Shown here in pieces: positions 27,299 through 34,685 of a stretch of 64,000 bases of DNA; positions within the stretch are counted from its first letter, which is position 1, and each line of letters opens with the position of its first letter. A program made the position numbers and the translations under genes. The stretch is from Kibdelosporangium sp. MJ126-NF4. Its GTDB lineage: Bacteria > Actinomycetota > Actinomycetes > Mycobacteriales > Pseudonocardiaceae. Under the pieces are notes generated by a model that worked only from the letters and a program-made list of their open reading frames with translations, was not told the origin of the DNA and made no database searches. The DNA is taken from contig NZ_CDME01000008.1 of assembly GCF_000826545.1 (NCBI RefSeq), forward strand, positions 186,001-250,000. Direction: 5' to 3'.

Positions 27299-28480
27299 TC
27301 AGAGGACTACTTCCCAGGTCAGGGCCCGTGAGGTGTCGTCGGGCCGCGCGGTCCAGCGGATCGCGGTGACCTCGGTGTTCTCCGGCAGCACGTAGACCGT
27401 GTGACCGCCCGCTGTCTCTCCCGGCGCCACCCCGATCCGGTGTGGTGGCCGGGAGGACAGCGACACCGGTGCCTTCGACACCGTCTGCCCGTCCTTGGTC
27501 ATCAGGACCAGGTAGAGGTCCGGCAGTGAGTTGAACGCCACGCCGCCCCGGTTGACCATCTCGGTGTGCACGACCACCGAGCGCTCACCCTCCTGCAGCC
27601 GGTATCCGGCCGCGGTGAACAGGAAGTCCGCCGGGTCGACCAGTTCGACCAACTGGATCTGCAGGTGTTCGCCCTCAAGCCCTTCGGTCTCCAGCTTCTC
27701 GCCGACCTTCGCCTTCCGCGCCGCCGCCGGACGGGCCGGTTGCTGCTGCGCGTGTGCCGGACCTTGGCCGCCTGGCTGGTCGCCCCGAGCCCATGACGAC
27801 GACTGCGGCGGCCCCCACGTGCTCATCACCGGGTCGGCAGGCGACTGCATGGGAATCGGCTGGCTCGGCGGCTGCTGGACTGCACCCTGGTAGCGGCCGG
27901 ACGGCGTGCCGTGCACCGGGTAGGCACCGGACGGGGTGGACTGCTGAACCGGGTAGGGCCCGGACTGGTGCGGCGGCGGTGGTGGGTAGGCGCCCGATGG
28001 CGTGCCCGCTGCCGGATAGACACCGGACGGCGTGCCGTAGACACCCGACGGTGTGCCCTGCACCGGGTGCGGGGCCTGCTGGGGGTGGGCCGTCGGGTAC
28101 GCGTTCGCGCCGGACGGCGGGCCCATCGGGTAACCGTGGCCCTGGCCCGGATAGGTACCGGGCGGGTACGTGCTGGGTTGGGGCGCACTCTGCGGGTAGG
28201 CGCTGGGCGGGTACACACCCGATGGTGTTCCTTGTACCGGGTGCTGAGCTTGCTGGGGGTGGCCCGGCGGCGACGCGGCCGCGAGCACGCCGCGTATCCC
28301 GTTCGGGTCGCATTCCACACCGACGACCAGCGGCAAACCGTTGGCGGACAGTGCGACAAGCCGGGACGCCGCCTCCCTGGGATCCATTCCCAGCCGGGCG
28401 GCGACCTCGTGCACGGCTGCCCTGCCCATCTCGGCGAGCAGGGTCAGCAGCCGCAGGTCCACGGGATCGGGGGTCACCAC
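27299..28480 (-). CDS. wHTH-like N-domain plus GTPSGxY-repeat linker plus beta-sandwich C-domain
   Basis: Unrecognised 393-aa protein on the minus strand, ending 4 nt from rluD. Seen: an N-terminal ~60 residues resembling an AsnC/Lrp-type winged helix (DPVDLRLLTLLAEMGRAAVHEVAARLG, written here in parts: alpha-rich, then VEC strand); a 165-residue Pro/Tyr/Gly/Gln-rich linker with about six GTPSGxY or TPSGAY units and two longer near-copies starting HPQQA; and a soluble C-terminal domain (about 255-393) with alternating hydrophobic strands, like secreted DUF4352-type beta-sandwiches. No signal peptide is seen. The GTG start is at 28480. Confidence 0.6.
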   Translation of the reverse strand: MVTPDPVDLRLLTLLAEMGRAAVHEVAARLGMDPREAASRLVALSANGLPLVVGVECDPNGIRGVLAAASPPGHPQQAQHPVQGTPSGVYPPSAYPQSAPQPSTYPPGTYPGQGHGYPMGPPSGANAYPTAHPQQAPHPVQGTPSGVYGTPSGVYPAAGTPSGAYPPPPPHQSGPYPVQQSTPSGAYPVHGTPSGRYQGAVQQPPSQPIPMQSPADPVMSTWGPPQSSSWARGDQPGGQGPAHAQQQPARPAAARKAKVGEKLETEGLEGEHLQIQLVELVDPADFLFTAAGYRLQEGERSVVVHTEMVNRGGVAFNSLPDLYLVLMTKDGQTVSKAPVSLSSRPPHRIGVAPGETAGGHTVYVLPENTEVTAIRWTARPDDTSRALTWEVVL

Positions 28481-28640
28481 GGCGGAAACGCTACCCCGTC
28501 GCTGTGATCAGCGCGTGCAAGGTCGTGACTCTCTCGCCCGAACGGGCTGGTCGGCTCTCTTGTCATTGATCACCCGCTGAGGAGAGGATACGGCCACCCA
28601 ACGGCCAGTGGGTTCGTGAATGTTCCACCTGGGAGGCGCA

Positions 28641-30038
28641 ATGACGCGACTGAGGGCCCTGCTGATCCCCGTGTTACCCCTGCTGCTGGTGGCCGGATGC
28701 GTCGGCAGACCCACCGACCAGGACAGCGGCCGCAACGCCGACGTCAAGGAGTTCACCCTCACCATCGGCGCGAACGCGCTGGCGGGCGGCAAGAACGCCA
28801 CCACAGCCAAGTGGACTGTGGAGCACGTCATCCCGAAGTTCGTGGAGGCACAGAAAGCCAAGGGCGTCACCGCCACGGTCCGGTTCGAGGGCAACGGAGC
28901 CGACGACAAGGACTACAAGACCAAGGTGGCGCTCGACCTGAAGACCGGTGGCGGCGCCGACATCCAGGAGATCGACGGGATCTGGCTCGGCGAGTTCGCG
29001 CAGGCCGGGCAGGCCAAGCCGCTCGCCGACCTGGTCGGCAAGGACACAGTGGACGCGTGGGACGGCTGGTCGCGGATCCCGGGGGCGGTGGCCGCGCTCG
29101 GTGACTTCGAGGGCAAACGCTACGGCGTGCCCGTCGGCACCGACGGCCGTGTCCTGTACTTCAACAAGAAGCTGTTCGCGCAGGCCGGGCTGCCCGCCGA
29201 CTGGCAGCCGCGCAGCTGGGAGGACGTGCTGCAGGCCGGGCGGAAACTCCAGGTCATCACCGGGATCGTGCCCATCCAGCTCAACGCGGGTACGGCGATG
29301 ACCGAGGCCACCACCATGCAGGGCGTGCTGCCGCTGCTCGTGGGAACCGGGAAACCCGTGTACGACAACGGCAAGTGGCAGGGCGCCACGCCGAACGTCA
29401 AGGCCGTGCTCGGGCTGTACCAGCAGATCTACTCCGGTGGCCTCGGCGACCCGCTGCTGCAGCAGGAGGCCAAGGGCCGCGACAAGTCCTTCACCCAGTT
29501 CGCCGACAACAAGATCGGCATCCTGCTGGAGAGCGACTACTTCTGGCGCTCGGTGGTCAACCCGGCCACCGGCGTCGCCAAGATGGCCGACCGGGACACC
29601 GCCGTCGGCTGGGCGCGGATTCCCGCGCAGCGCGCCGGTTCCGGTGTCGGCGGCCAGGACTCCGTCAGCATGTCCGGCGGTTCGATCCGGGTGGTCAACC
29701 CGAACACCAAGTACCCGCGCCAGGCGTGGGAGCTGCTGCAGTTCATGAACTCGTTCGACGCGACGAAGGCACGGGTGGCCGGGACGCCGCAGATCACCGT
29801 GCGCAGCGACGTCAACGACGAGGTGCTCAAGGACGACCCGATGCTCACCTTCGTGGCGAGGGAGGTACTGCCGATCACCCGGTACCGACCTGGTCTCGCG
29901 CAGTACACCCAGGTCTCCGCCGCGCTGCAGCAGGCGACCGCGGACGTGGTCGCGGGCCGAAGCCCGGACGAGGCCGCGGCGGCCTACCAGCAGGCAGTCG
30001 TGAAGGCGGTCGGCGAGGCCAACGTTGCCACCAGTTGA
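28641..30038 (+). CDS. Carbohydrate ABC transporter, substrate-binding lipoprotein
   Basis: Family 1 extracellular solute-binding protein, membrane-tethered by a lipidated Cys. ATG 28641 is preferred over ATG 28620 because GGGAGG lies 5-10 nt before it; 465 aa. Seen: a type II signal peptide with lipobox LVAGC and Cys near residue 20, then a mature domain with DIQEIDGIWLGEFAQAGQ and YGVPVGTDGRVLYFNKKLF, sugar-binder-type features. The two permeases and ATPase follow with overlapping ends. The sugar is not revealed by sequence alone; the facing GH18 gene suggests chitin-derived or related oligosaccharides (inference). Confidence 0.9.
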   Translation: MTRLRALLIPVLPLLLVAGCVGRPTDQDSGRNADVKEFTLTIGANALAGGKNATTAKWTVEHVIPKFVEAQKAKGVTATVRFEGNGADDKDYKTKVALDLKTGGGADIQEIDGIWLGEFAQAGQAKPLADLVGKDTVDAWDGWSRIPGAVAALGDFEGKRYGVPVGTDGRVLYFNKKLFAQAGLPADWQPRSWEDVLQAGRKLQVITGIVPIQLNAGTAMTEATTMQGVLPLLVGTGKPVYDNGKWQGATPNVKAVLGLYQQIYSGGLGDPLLQQEAKGRDKSFTQFADNKIGILLESDYFWRSVVNPATGVAKMADRDTAVGWARIPAQRAGSGVGGQDSVSMSGGSIRVVNPNTKYPRQAWELLQFMNSFDATKARVAGTPQITVRSDVNDEVLKDDPMLTFVAREVLPITRYRPGLAQYTQVSAALQQATADVVAGRSPDEAAAAYQQAVVKAVGEANVATS

Positions 30039-30921
30039 GGCGTCGAGCATCGGCACCGACTCGGCGGGCCTCGGCCGCGGCAGGGCACTGGCGTTCGTCG
30101 CGCCCGCGCTGGTGCTGATCGGGATCTTCCTGGTCTTCCCCGCGCTCTGGAGCATCTACATCGGACTGACCGACTACACCCTGACCGGGCCGTCGTCGGT
30201 CAACCCGCAGGTCGTCGGGGCGGACAACGTCACGGGCGCGCTGAGCGACCCACTGTTCGGCAACTCGCTGTGGCTGACGCTGCTGTTCGTGTTCGGGTCG
30301 GCACTGCTCGGGCAGAACGTCCTCGGGTTCGCGCTGGCGTGGACGCTGCGCGGGGCGCGGCGGTGGCTGCGGCGACTGGTCGAGGCACTGGTCCTGCTGG
30401 CCTGGATCCTGCCGAGCACGGTGGTGGCCTACCTGTGGATCGCCGTGCTGGACAGGGACGGCGGCACGCTCAACGCGCTGCTGAACACGCCCGGCACGGC
30501 GTGGCTCGTGCAGTACCCGATGGCGAGCCTGATCGTGTTCAACCTGTGGCGCGGCACGGCGTTCTCCATGTTGCTGTACTCCTCCGCGCTCGATGTCGTG
30601 CCACCGTCGCAGTTGGAGACGGCGCGGATGGTCGGCGCGGGCAGGTTCAGCACCCTCAAGGACGTCGTGTTCCCGCACATCCGCGGCCACGTGCTGACCA
30701 ACACCCTGCTGATCACGCTGTGGACGGCCAACGACTTCACCCCGTTCCTGCTGACGTCCGGCGGGCCGGACCACCGGTCGGAGACGCTGCCGGTGTTCAT
30801 CTACCAGCAGGCACTCGGTTCGGGAGCGCTCGGCTACGCGTCGGCCATCTCGTTCCTGCTGTTGCTGGTCAACCTGGTGATCGCGTTGGTGTACCTGCGG
30901 TTGCTGCGGAGGCGCCGATGA
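30025..30921 (+). CDS. ABC sugar permease, MalF type
   Basis: 298-aa inner-membrane component with six predicted helices. The start is TTG 30025, 14 nt inside the end of the binding-protein gene; no closer ATG/GTG precedes the first helix. Seen: ALAFVAPALVLIGIFLVFPALWS as the first helix (in two parts), the cytoplasmic EAA-loop region QLETARMVGAGRFSTLKDVVFP near 195-215, which contacts the ATPase, and GGPDHRSETLPVFIYQQ near 250, common in MalF-type permeases. It overlaps the next permease by 4 nt. Confidence 0.9.
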   Translation: MPPVEASSIGTDSAGLGRGRALAFVAPALVLIGIFLVFPALWSIYIGLTDYTLTGPSSVNPQVVGADNVTGALSDPLFGNSLWLTLLFVFGSALLGQNVLGFALAWTLRGARRWLRRLVEALVLLAWILPSTVVAYLWIAVLDRDGGTLNALLNTPGTAWLVQYPMASLIVFNLWRGTAFSMLLYSSALDVVPPSQLETARMVGAGRFSTLKDVVFPHIRGHVLTNTLLITLWTANDFTPFLLTSGGPDHRSETLPVFIYQQALGSGALGYASAISFLLLLVNLVIALVYLRLLRRRR

Positions 30922-31736
30922 CTTCCCTGGTGTTGCGGCGGATCGGCTACAGCGTTTTCTTCGCCGTGGTCCTCGCGTTCTTCGCCGTCCCGATGCTGTG
31001 GCTGGCCAGTGCTCCGTTCGACAGCAGGCCGGGCCTTGGGCTGCGCTGGCCGGACTGGACCCTGGACAACGTGACAGCGACGTTCGACCACCCGTACACG
31101 CTGATGTCGTTGGTGAACTCGTTGGTGCTGTGCGGGTTGGCGATGGCCGTCACCACGGTACTCGCCGCCTGTGCCGCGTACGCGTTGTCACGAGTGCGGA
31201 TTCCCGGCCGGGATGTGCTGCTGTATGTGCTGTTGCTGCTGTCCAGTGTGGTCACCGGGACCGCGGCGATGGTGCCGATCTTCGTGATGATGTACCAACT
31301 CGGGCTGATCAACTCGCAGTACGGCACCGCGCTGGTGATCGCGGGTGGCATGCTGCCCGCGGCGATCTTCATCCTGAAGGACTTCGTCGACGCCGTCCCG
31401 CGCTCCTACGAGGAATCGGCCCGCGTGTTCGGCGCGTCGCCACGGCAGATCCTGCTGCACGTGGTGTTGCCGATCGCGCGGCCGGGGATCGCCACGATCG
31501 TGGTGTGGTCGTTCGTCCAGGCGTGGGGCAACTTCCTGCTGCCGTTCCTGTTGCTGCGGGACATCACGAGCCAGCCCGCCGCGGTGTTGATGCGCACCCT
31601 GCACGACGAGGGCGGCAGCGCCAACCTGACCGTGATCCCGGTGTTCTCGCTGCTGTACTCCATCCCGGTCGTCCTGCTGTACCTGTTCGTGAGCAAGCGG
31701 TACGGCTTCCGGTTCCACGGAGGGATCAAGAGCTGA
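30918..31736 (+). CDS. ABC sugar permease, MalG type
   Basis: 272-aa membrane component. ATG 30918 overlaps the previous stop (ATGA). Seen: an N-terminal helix (FFAVVLAFFAVPMLWLASAP), the N-terminal PDWTLDNVTATF-type periplasmic segment typical of MalG-like subunits, and the EAA motif YEESARVFGASPRQILLHV near 155-173. The MalF/MalG pair forms the transport channel. Its stop TGA overlaps the ATG of the ATPase gene by one base. Confidence 0.92.
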   Translation: MTSLVLRRIGYSVFFAVVLAFFAVPMLWLASAPFDSRPGLGLRWPDWTLDNVTATFDHPYTLMSLVNSLVLCGLAMAVTTVLAACAAYALSRVRIPGRDVLLYVLLLLSSVVTGTAAMVPIFVMMYQLGLINSQYGTALVIAGGMLPAAIFILKDFVDAVPRSYEESARVFGASPRQILLHVVLPIARPGIATIVVWSFVQAWGNFLLPFLLLRDITSQPAAVLMRTLHDEGGSANLTVIPVFSLLYSIPVVLLYLFVSKRYGFRFHGGIKS

Positions 31737-32794
31737 TGGCCACTGTCAGTATCGCCGGATTGTCCACTGTGTATCCCAACGGGGTGCGCGCGGTGGACTC
31801 GCTCGACCTGGAGATCGTCGACGGCGAGTTCTTCGCACTGCTGGGGCCCTCCGGCTGCGGCAAGACCACCCTGCTGCGCACGATCGCGGGCCTCGAACAG
31901 GCCAGCGAGGGCTCGGTGTCGATCGGCGGCACGAACATGACCTCGGTCGAACCGGGCCGCCGCAAGGTCGCGATGGTCTTCCAGGACTACGCACTGTTCC
32001 CGCACATGACGGTGGCCGAGAACATCGCGTACCCGTTGAAGGTCCGCCGACAGTCCAAGGCACGCCAGCGGGAGGTCGCCGAGCGCACGGCCGAGGGACT
32101 GAGCCTCGGTGGCCTGCTGGAACGCAGGCCCGGCCAGCTCTCCGGCGGCCAGCAGCAGCGGGTGGCGCTGGCCCGTGCGGTCGCGATCGACGCGGACGTG
32201 CTGCTCCTGGACGAGCCACTGTCCAACCTGGACGCAAGGCTGCGGCTGGAGGCGAGGACGTTCCTCAAACGCCTGCAGAAGGACATCGGCGTGACCACGG
32301 TCTTCGTCACGCACGACCAGTCCGAGGCGCTCGCGCTGGCCGACCGGATCGCGGTGATGGAGTCCGGCCGGATCCGACAACTGGGCAGCCCACGTGCGGT
32401 GTTCGGCCGCCCGGCGGACACGTTCGTCGCGAACTTCATCGGCTCAACCCCGATGAACCTCCTGGATGGCGCCGTGCACGACGGCGGGCTCTCGGTGGCC
32501 GGAGCCACGCTGGCCTCGCCCGTCGACCTGCCGGACGACACGAAGGTCACGGTCGGCATCCGCCCGGAGTACCTGACATCGGAACCCGGCGGACAGGGGA
32601 TCACCGGGGTTGTGTCGACGATCGAGAACCTCGGCGTGAGCTCCCTGGTGACGCTGGAATGCCCGGACGGCAGCCTGCTCGGCCTGACCGTCCGCGAACA
32701 GCACGAACCGGCGATTGGTTCGACGGTCACGGCCGTGCCCGAGCAGGGCCGCCTTCTGCTGTACAGCAAGGAGGACGGCACCCTGCTCGGGTGA
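31736..32794 (+). CDS. ABC sugar transporter ATPase, MalK/UgpC/MsiK type
   Basis: 352-aa cytoplasmic ATPase energising the import complex. Seen: Walker A GPSGCGKTT near residue 38, Q-loop VFQDYALFPHMT near 80, signature LSGGQQQRVALARA near 134, Walker B LLLDEPLSNLD near 156, switch His in FVTHDQSEALALAD, and a C-terminal TOBE/regulatory domain from about 240 (VTVGIRPEYL near 268). Many actinomycete sugar importers borrow a shared ATPase (MsiK) encoded elsewhere; here the operon carries its own. It is followed by an inverted repeat pair. Confidence 0.94.
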   Translation: MATVSIAGLSTVYPNGVRAVDSLDLEIVDGEFFALLGPSGCGKTTLLRTIAGLEQASEGSVSIGGTNMTSVEPGRRKVAMVFQDYALFPHMTVAENIAYPLKVRRQSKARQREVAERTAEGLSLGGLLERRPGQLSGGQQQRVALARAVAIDADVLLLDEPLSNLDARLRLEARTFLKRLQKDIGVTTVFVTHDQSEALALADRIAVMESGRIRQLGSPRAVFGRPADTFVANFIGSTPMNLLDGAVHDGGLSVAGATLASPVDLPDDTKVTVGIRPEYLTSEPGGQGITGVVSTIENLGVSSLVTLECPDGSLLGLTVREQHEPAIGSTVTAVPEQGRLLLYSKEDGTLLG

Positions 32795-32814
32795 CTTTGT
32801 CAGCCGTTGTACTG

Positions 32815-32950
32815 CCTCGTGAGTGGTTTGCCGCAATAACCTATGGCAGATATCGAACAAACCACTCACGACAAAACACGACCAGCGGAGCTGGGAAGCG
32901 TGTCGTGAGTGGTTTGTTCGTCCTATGGCAGCGGCAAACCACTCACGAGG
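32815..32950. repeat. Inverted pair of CGTGAGTG-family hairpin units (copy 3)
   Basis: Two units occupy the space between convergent genes: 32815-32872 and 32902-32950. Outer arms CCTCGTGAGTGGTTTG and CAAACCACTCACGAGG are exact complements, as are the inner arms CAAACCACTCACGAC and GTCGTGAGTGGTTTG. Both units carry CCTATGGCAG-type cores in the same orientation instead of CCGG...AACCGG. The block can act as a bidirectional terminator between the ABC operon and the GH18 gene. Confidence 0.9.
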
Positions 32951-32964
32951 GCGAGGGACGGGAC

Positions 32965-33927
32965 TCAGCCGTTGTACCCGGCGAAGATCTTGGAGAACTC
33001 GTACGGCTGCTGAGCCACGTTGGTGCACTTGTACAGCGCGCCGGTGCACGCGTTGGCATCCCGGCCCTGCTCCCAGGTCGAGAGCATGCCCAGGTGTACC
33101 GAGGAGGCGAAGCTGACCAACGCCCGCGCGTCCTTCTGCAGGAAGATCTCGTTGCGGGAGTCGTTCACGCCGAGCATCGGGGTCACGCCGATCTTCTTCC
33201 ACGCGGCGGCGTCGTCCGATATCCCGAGGACGGTTTTCATCTGGGCCTGGGTCGACTTGGCCGCGGCGATCGCCTTGGCGCCCTGGTCGGCCGGGCCCTG
33301 GTAGTAGTCCATCGCCATCACATTGACGAGATCCAGCGTGACACCGGCGTTCTTGGCCTGCTGGACCACGTTGATGCCGTCGGCGGTCAGCCCGGTCGGC
33401 AGCACCGGCAGCGTCAGCGAGATCTTCAGGCCGGGGTTGCGGTCCTGCAGGATCTTCATCGCCTGCGAGCGGCGCAGGATCGTGGCCTGGTCGGCCGCGG
33501 CGGCGCCCTCGATGTCGAAGTCGACGTACTTCAGCGCGTACGCCTTGACGACCGCGTCGTACTCGGCCGCCAGCGTCGCCGGTGTGGTGCAGTAGTAGGC
33601 CAGCTCGATGCCCGAGGCGCCACCGAAGGAGATCTTCACGTCACCGCCCGCCGCGCGCAGCTTGTCGATCTCGTCGCGCTGCCAGCCGGTACGCGGGTCG
33701 AAGGCGGCGAACCAGCTCGCCTTGCAGCCGTTCGAGGTGATGAAGCCGAGGGTGAAGCTCTTGGCATTGCCCTGGGTGGCCATTGTGGACAGTACGGGCG
33801 TCGGCCACGCGCCCATGTCCACGTAGGGCGCGACCGAGGTCGCCGTCGCCGCCGTTGTCACTGCGTGCCCGGTTTGGACCGGGAGGAGCATGGCGGCCAT
33901 GACGGCCGCGGTCAGTATTTTGCGCAT
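32965..33927 (-). CDS. Secreted GH18-like chitinase-family protein
   Basis: 320-aa exported protein on the minus strand. The start ATG at 33927 has GGAGG a few bases upstream; an upstream start would add 14 residues without a site. Seen: an N-terminal signal peptide (MRKILTAAVMAAMLLPVQTGHA, quoted here as MRKILTAAV...TGHA) and a TIM-barrel with SFGGASG near residue 98 and YVDFDIEGA near 138, the DxDxE catalytic line of GH18 with the Glu acid present, MAMDYY near 202, and a C-terminal TWEQGRD motif. No chitin-binding module is seen. Similar single-domain bacterial GH18 proteins act on chitin or related beta-1,4-GlcNAc polymers. Confidence 0.85.
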   Translation of the reverse strand: MRKILTAAVMAAMLLPVQTGHAVTTAATATSVAPYVDMGAWPTPVLSTMATQGNAKSFTLGFITSNGCKASWFAAFDPRTGWQRDEIDKLRAAGGDVKISFGGASGIELAYYCTTPATLAAEYDAVVKAYALKYVDFDIEGAAAADQATILRRSQAMKILQDRNPGLKISLTLPVLPTGLTADGINVVQQAKNAGVTLDLVNVMAMDYYQGPADQGAKAIAAAKSTQAQMKTVLGISDDAAAWKKIGVTPMLGVNDSRNEIFLQKDARALVSFASSVHLGMLSTWEQGRDANACTGALYKCTNVAQQPYEFSKIFAGYNG

Positions 33928-34005
33928 GATGGAACCTCCGCGTGCAGGGGAGTGCGGAACTCTCATCAATTGGTATAGACCATGGCGGTGTCGATGGCCA
34001 GATCC

Positions 34006-34635
34006 CTAGGTAGTTCGCATCGCGGGATGGTTCGGATCGTCGAACCGGACACCGACGTCCGCCGTGGTCAGCGGGTCTGCTTCGGCGTCGTACCGGGCGA
34101 GGACGGGCAGGCTCCACGCGTCGTCCGGCTCGGTACGGCGGGCCAGCGCGGCCTGGGACAGCCAGAGGTGCACTGTCACATCGAACGGCAATCCCTGCCC
34201 CAGCAACAGTTCCCCGTCGACCACCACCACGCCGTCGGGTGGCAACGGAACGTAGTCGGCACGGGTGGCGCGATCGGTCCGCGCGTTCCACAAGGACGGC
34301 AGGACCTTGTCACCTGCCAGCACTTCCCGGCGCAGCGCGCCTTCGTCCAGCCAGGACGAGTACCGAGACTCCTCGTCGGTCCTGCCCTGCTCGAAGCGCA
34401 GCGACGCGGGCCGCAGGAAGTCGTCGGCCCGCACCCGGATCACCGGACGGCCGAGCACCCGCAGCGGGTCCACCAGCGCGTCCGCGAGCGCACCGGGACG
34501 GGCGGCGGCCGCGCCGTCCACCGCGACCCGGACCTGGCCGGGCACTGCGGTTATGCACGACACGACATGATCGACAAGTGCGGCGTGGGACACAGGTTGG
34601 AATCGCACAGGCTTATGATGATGTTTTTGCGCCAC
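34006..34635 (-). CDS. Uridine-kinase-like P-loop protein with degenerate Walker A
   Basis: 209-aa minus-strand protein of the actinobacterial uridine-kinase-like group. Seen: RVAVDGAAAARPGALADAL near residues 36-54 where the P-loop GxxGxGK[ST] would be; the Lys and Ser/Thr are absent. Downstream, VIRVRADDFLRPASLRFEQG and YSSWLDEGALRREVL resemble the substrate region of that family, followed by VVVVDGELLLG and FDVTVHLWLS. The start is GTG 34635; other starts inside are possible. It may be a kinase remnant or a nucleotide-binding regulator. It faces away from dnaE1, with 50 nt between. Confidence 0.65.
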   Translation of the reverse strand: MAQKHHHKPVRFQPVSHAALVDHVVSCITAVPGQVRVAVDGAAAARPGALADALVDPLRVLGRPVIRVRADDFLRPASLRFEQGRTDEESRYSSWLDEGALRREVLAGDKVLPSLWNARTDRATRADYVPLPPDGVVVVDGELLLGQGLPFDVTVHLWLSQAALARRTEPDDAWSLPVLARYDAEADPLTTADVGVRFDDPNHPAMRTT

Positions 34636-34671
34636 GCCACACCTATCGGTGAGATCTTGATCTGAGGCGTC

Positions 34672-34685
34672 TAGGGTAGTGTCCC
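34672..34685 (+). promoter_or_regulatory. Candidate -10 for leaderless dnaE1 mRNA
   Basis: TAGGGT at 34672-34677 ends 8 nt before the GTG start; there is no Shine-Dalgarno. No convincing -35 lies at the standard distance, so this is a weak call. Confidence 0.3.

Noticed and set aside
28481..28640. Regulator or operator for the sugar ABC operon in the 160-nt gap
   Set aside because: No clear dyad or regulatory gene was found; only a ribosome site before the binding-protein gene.
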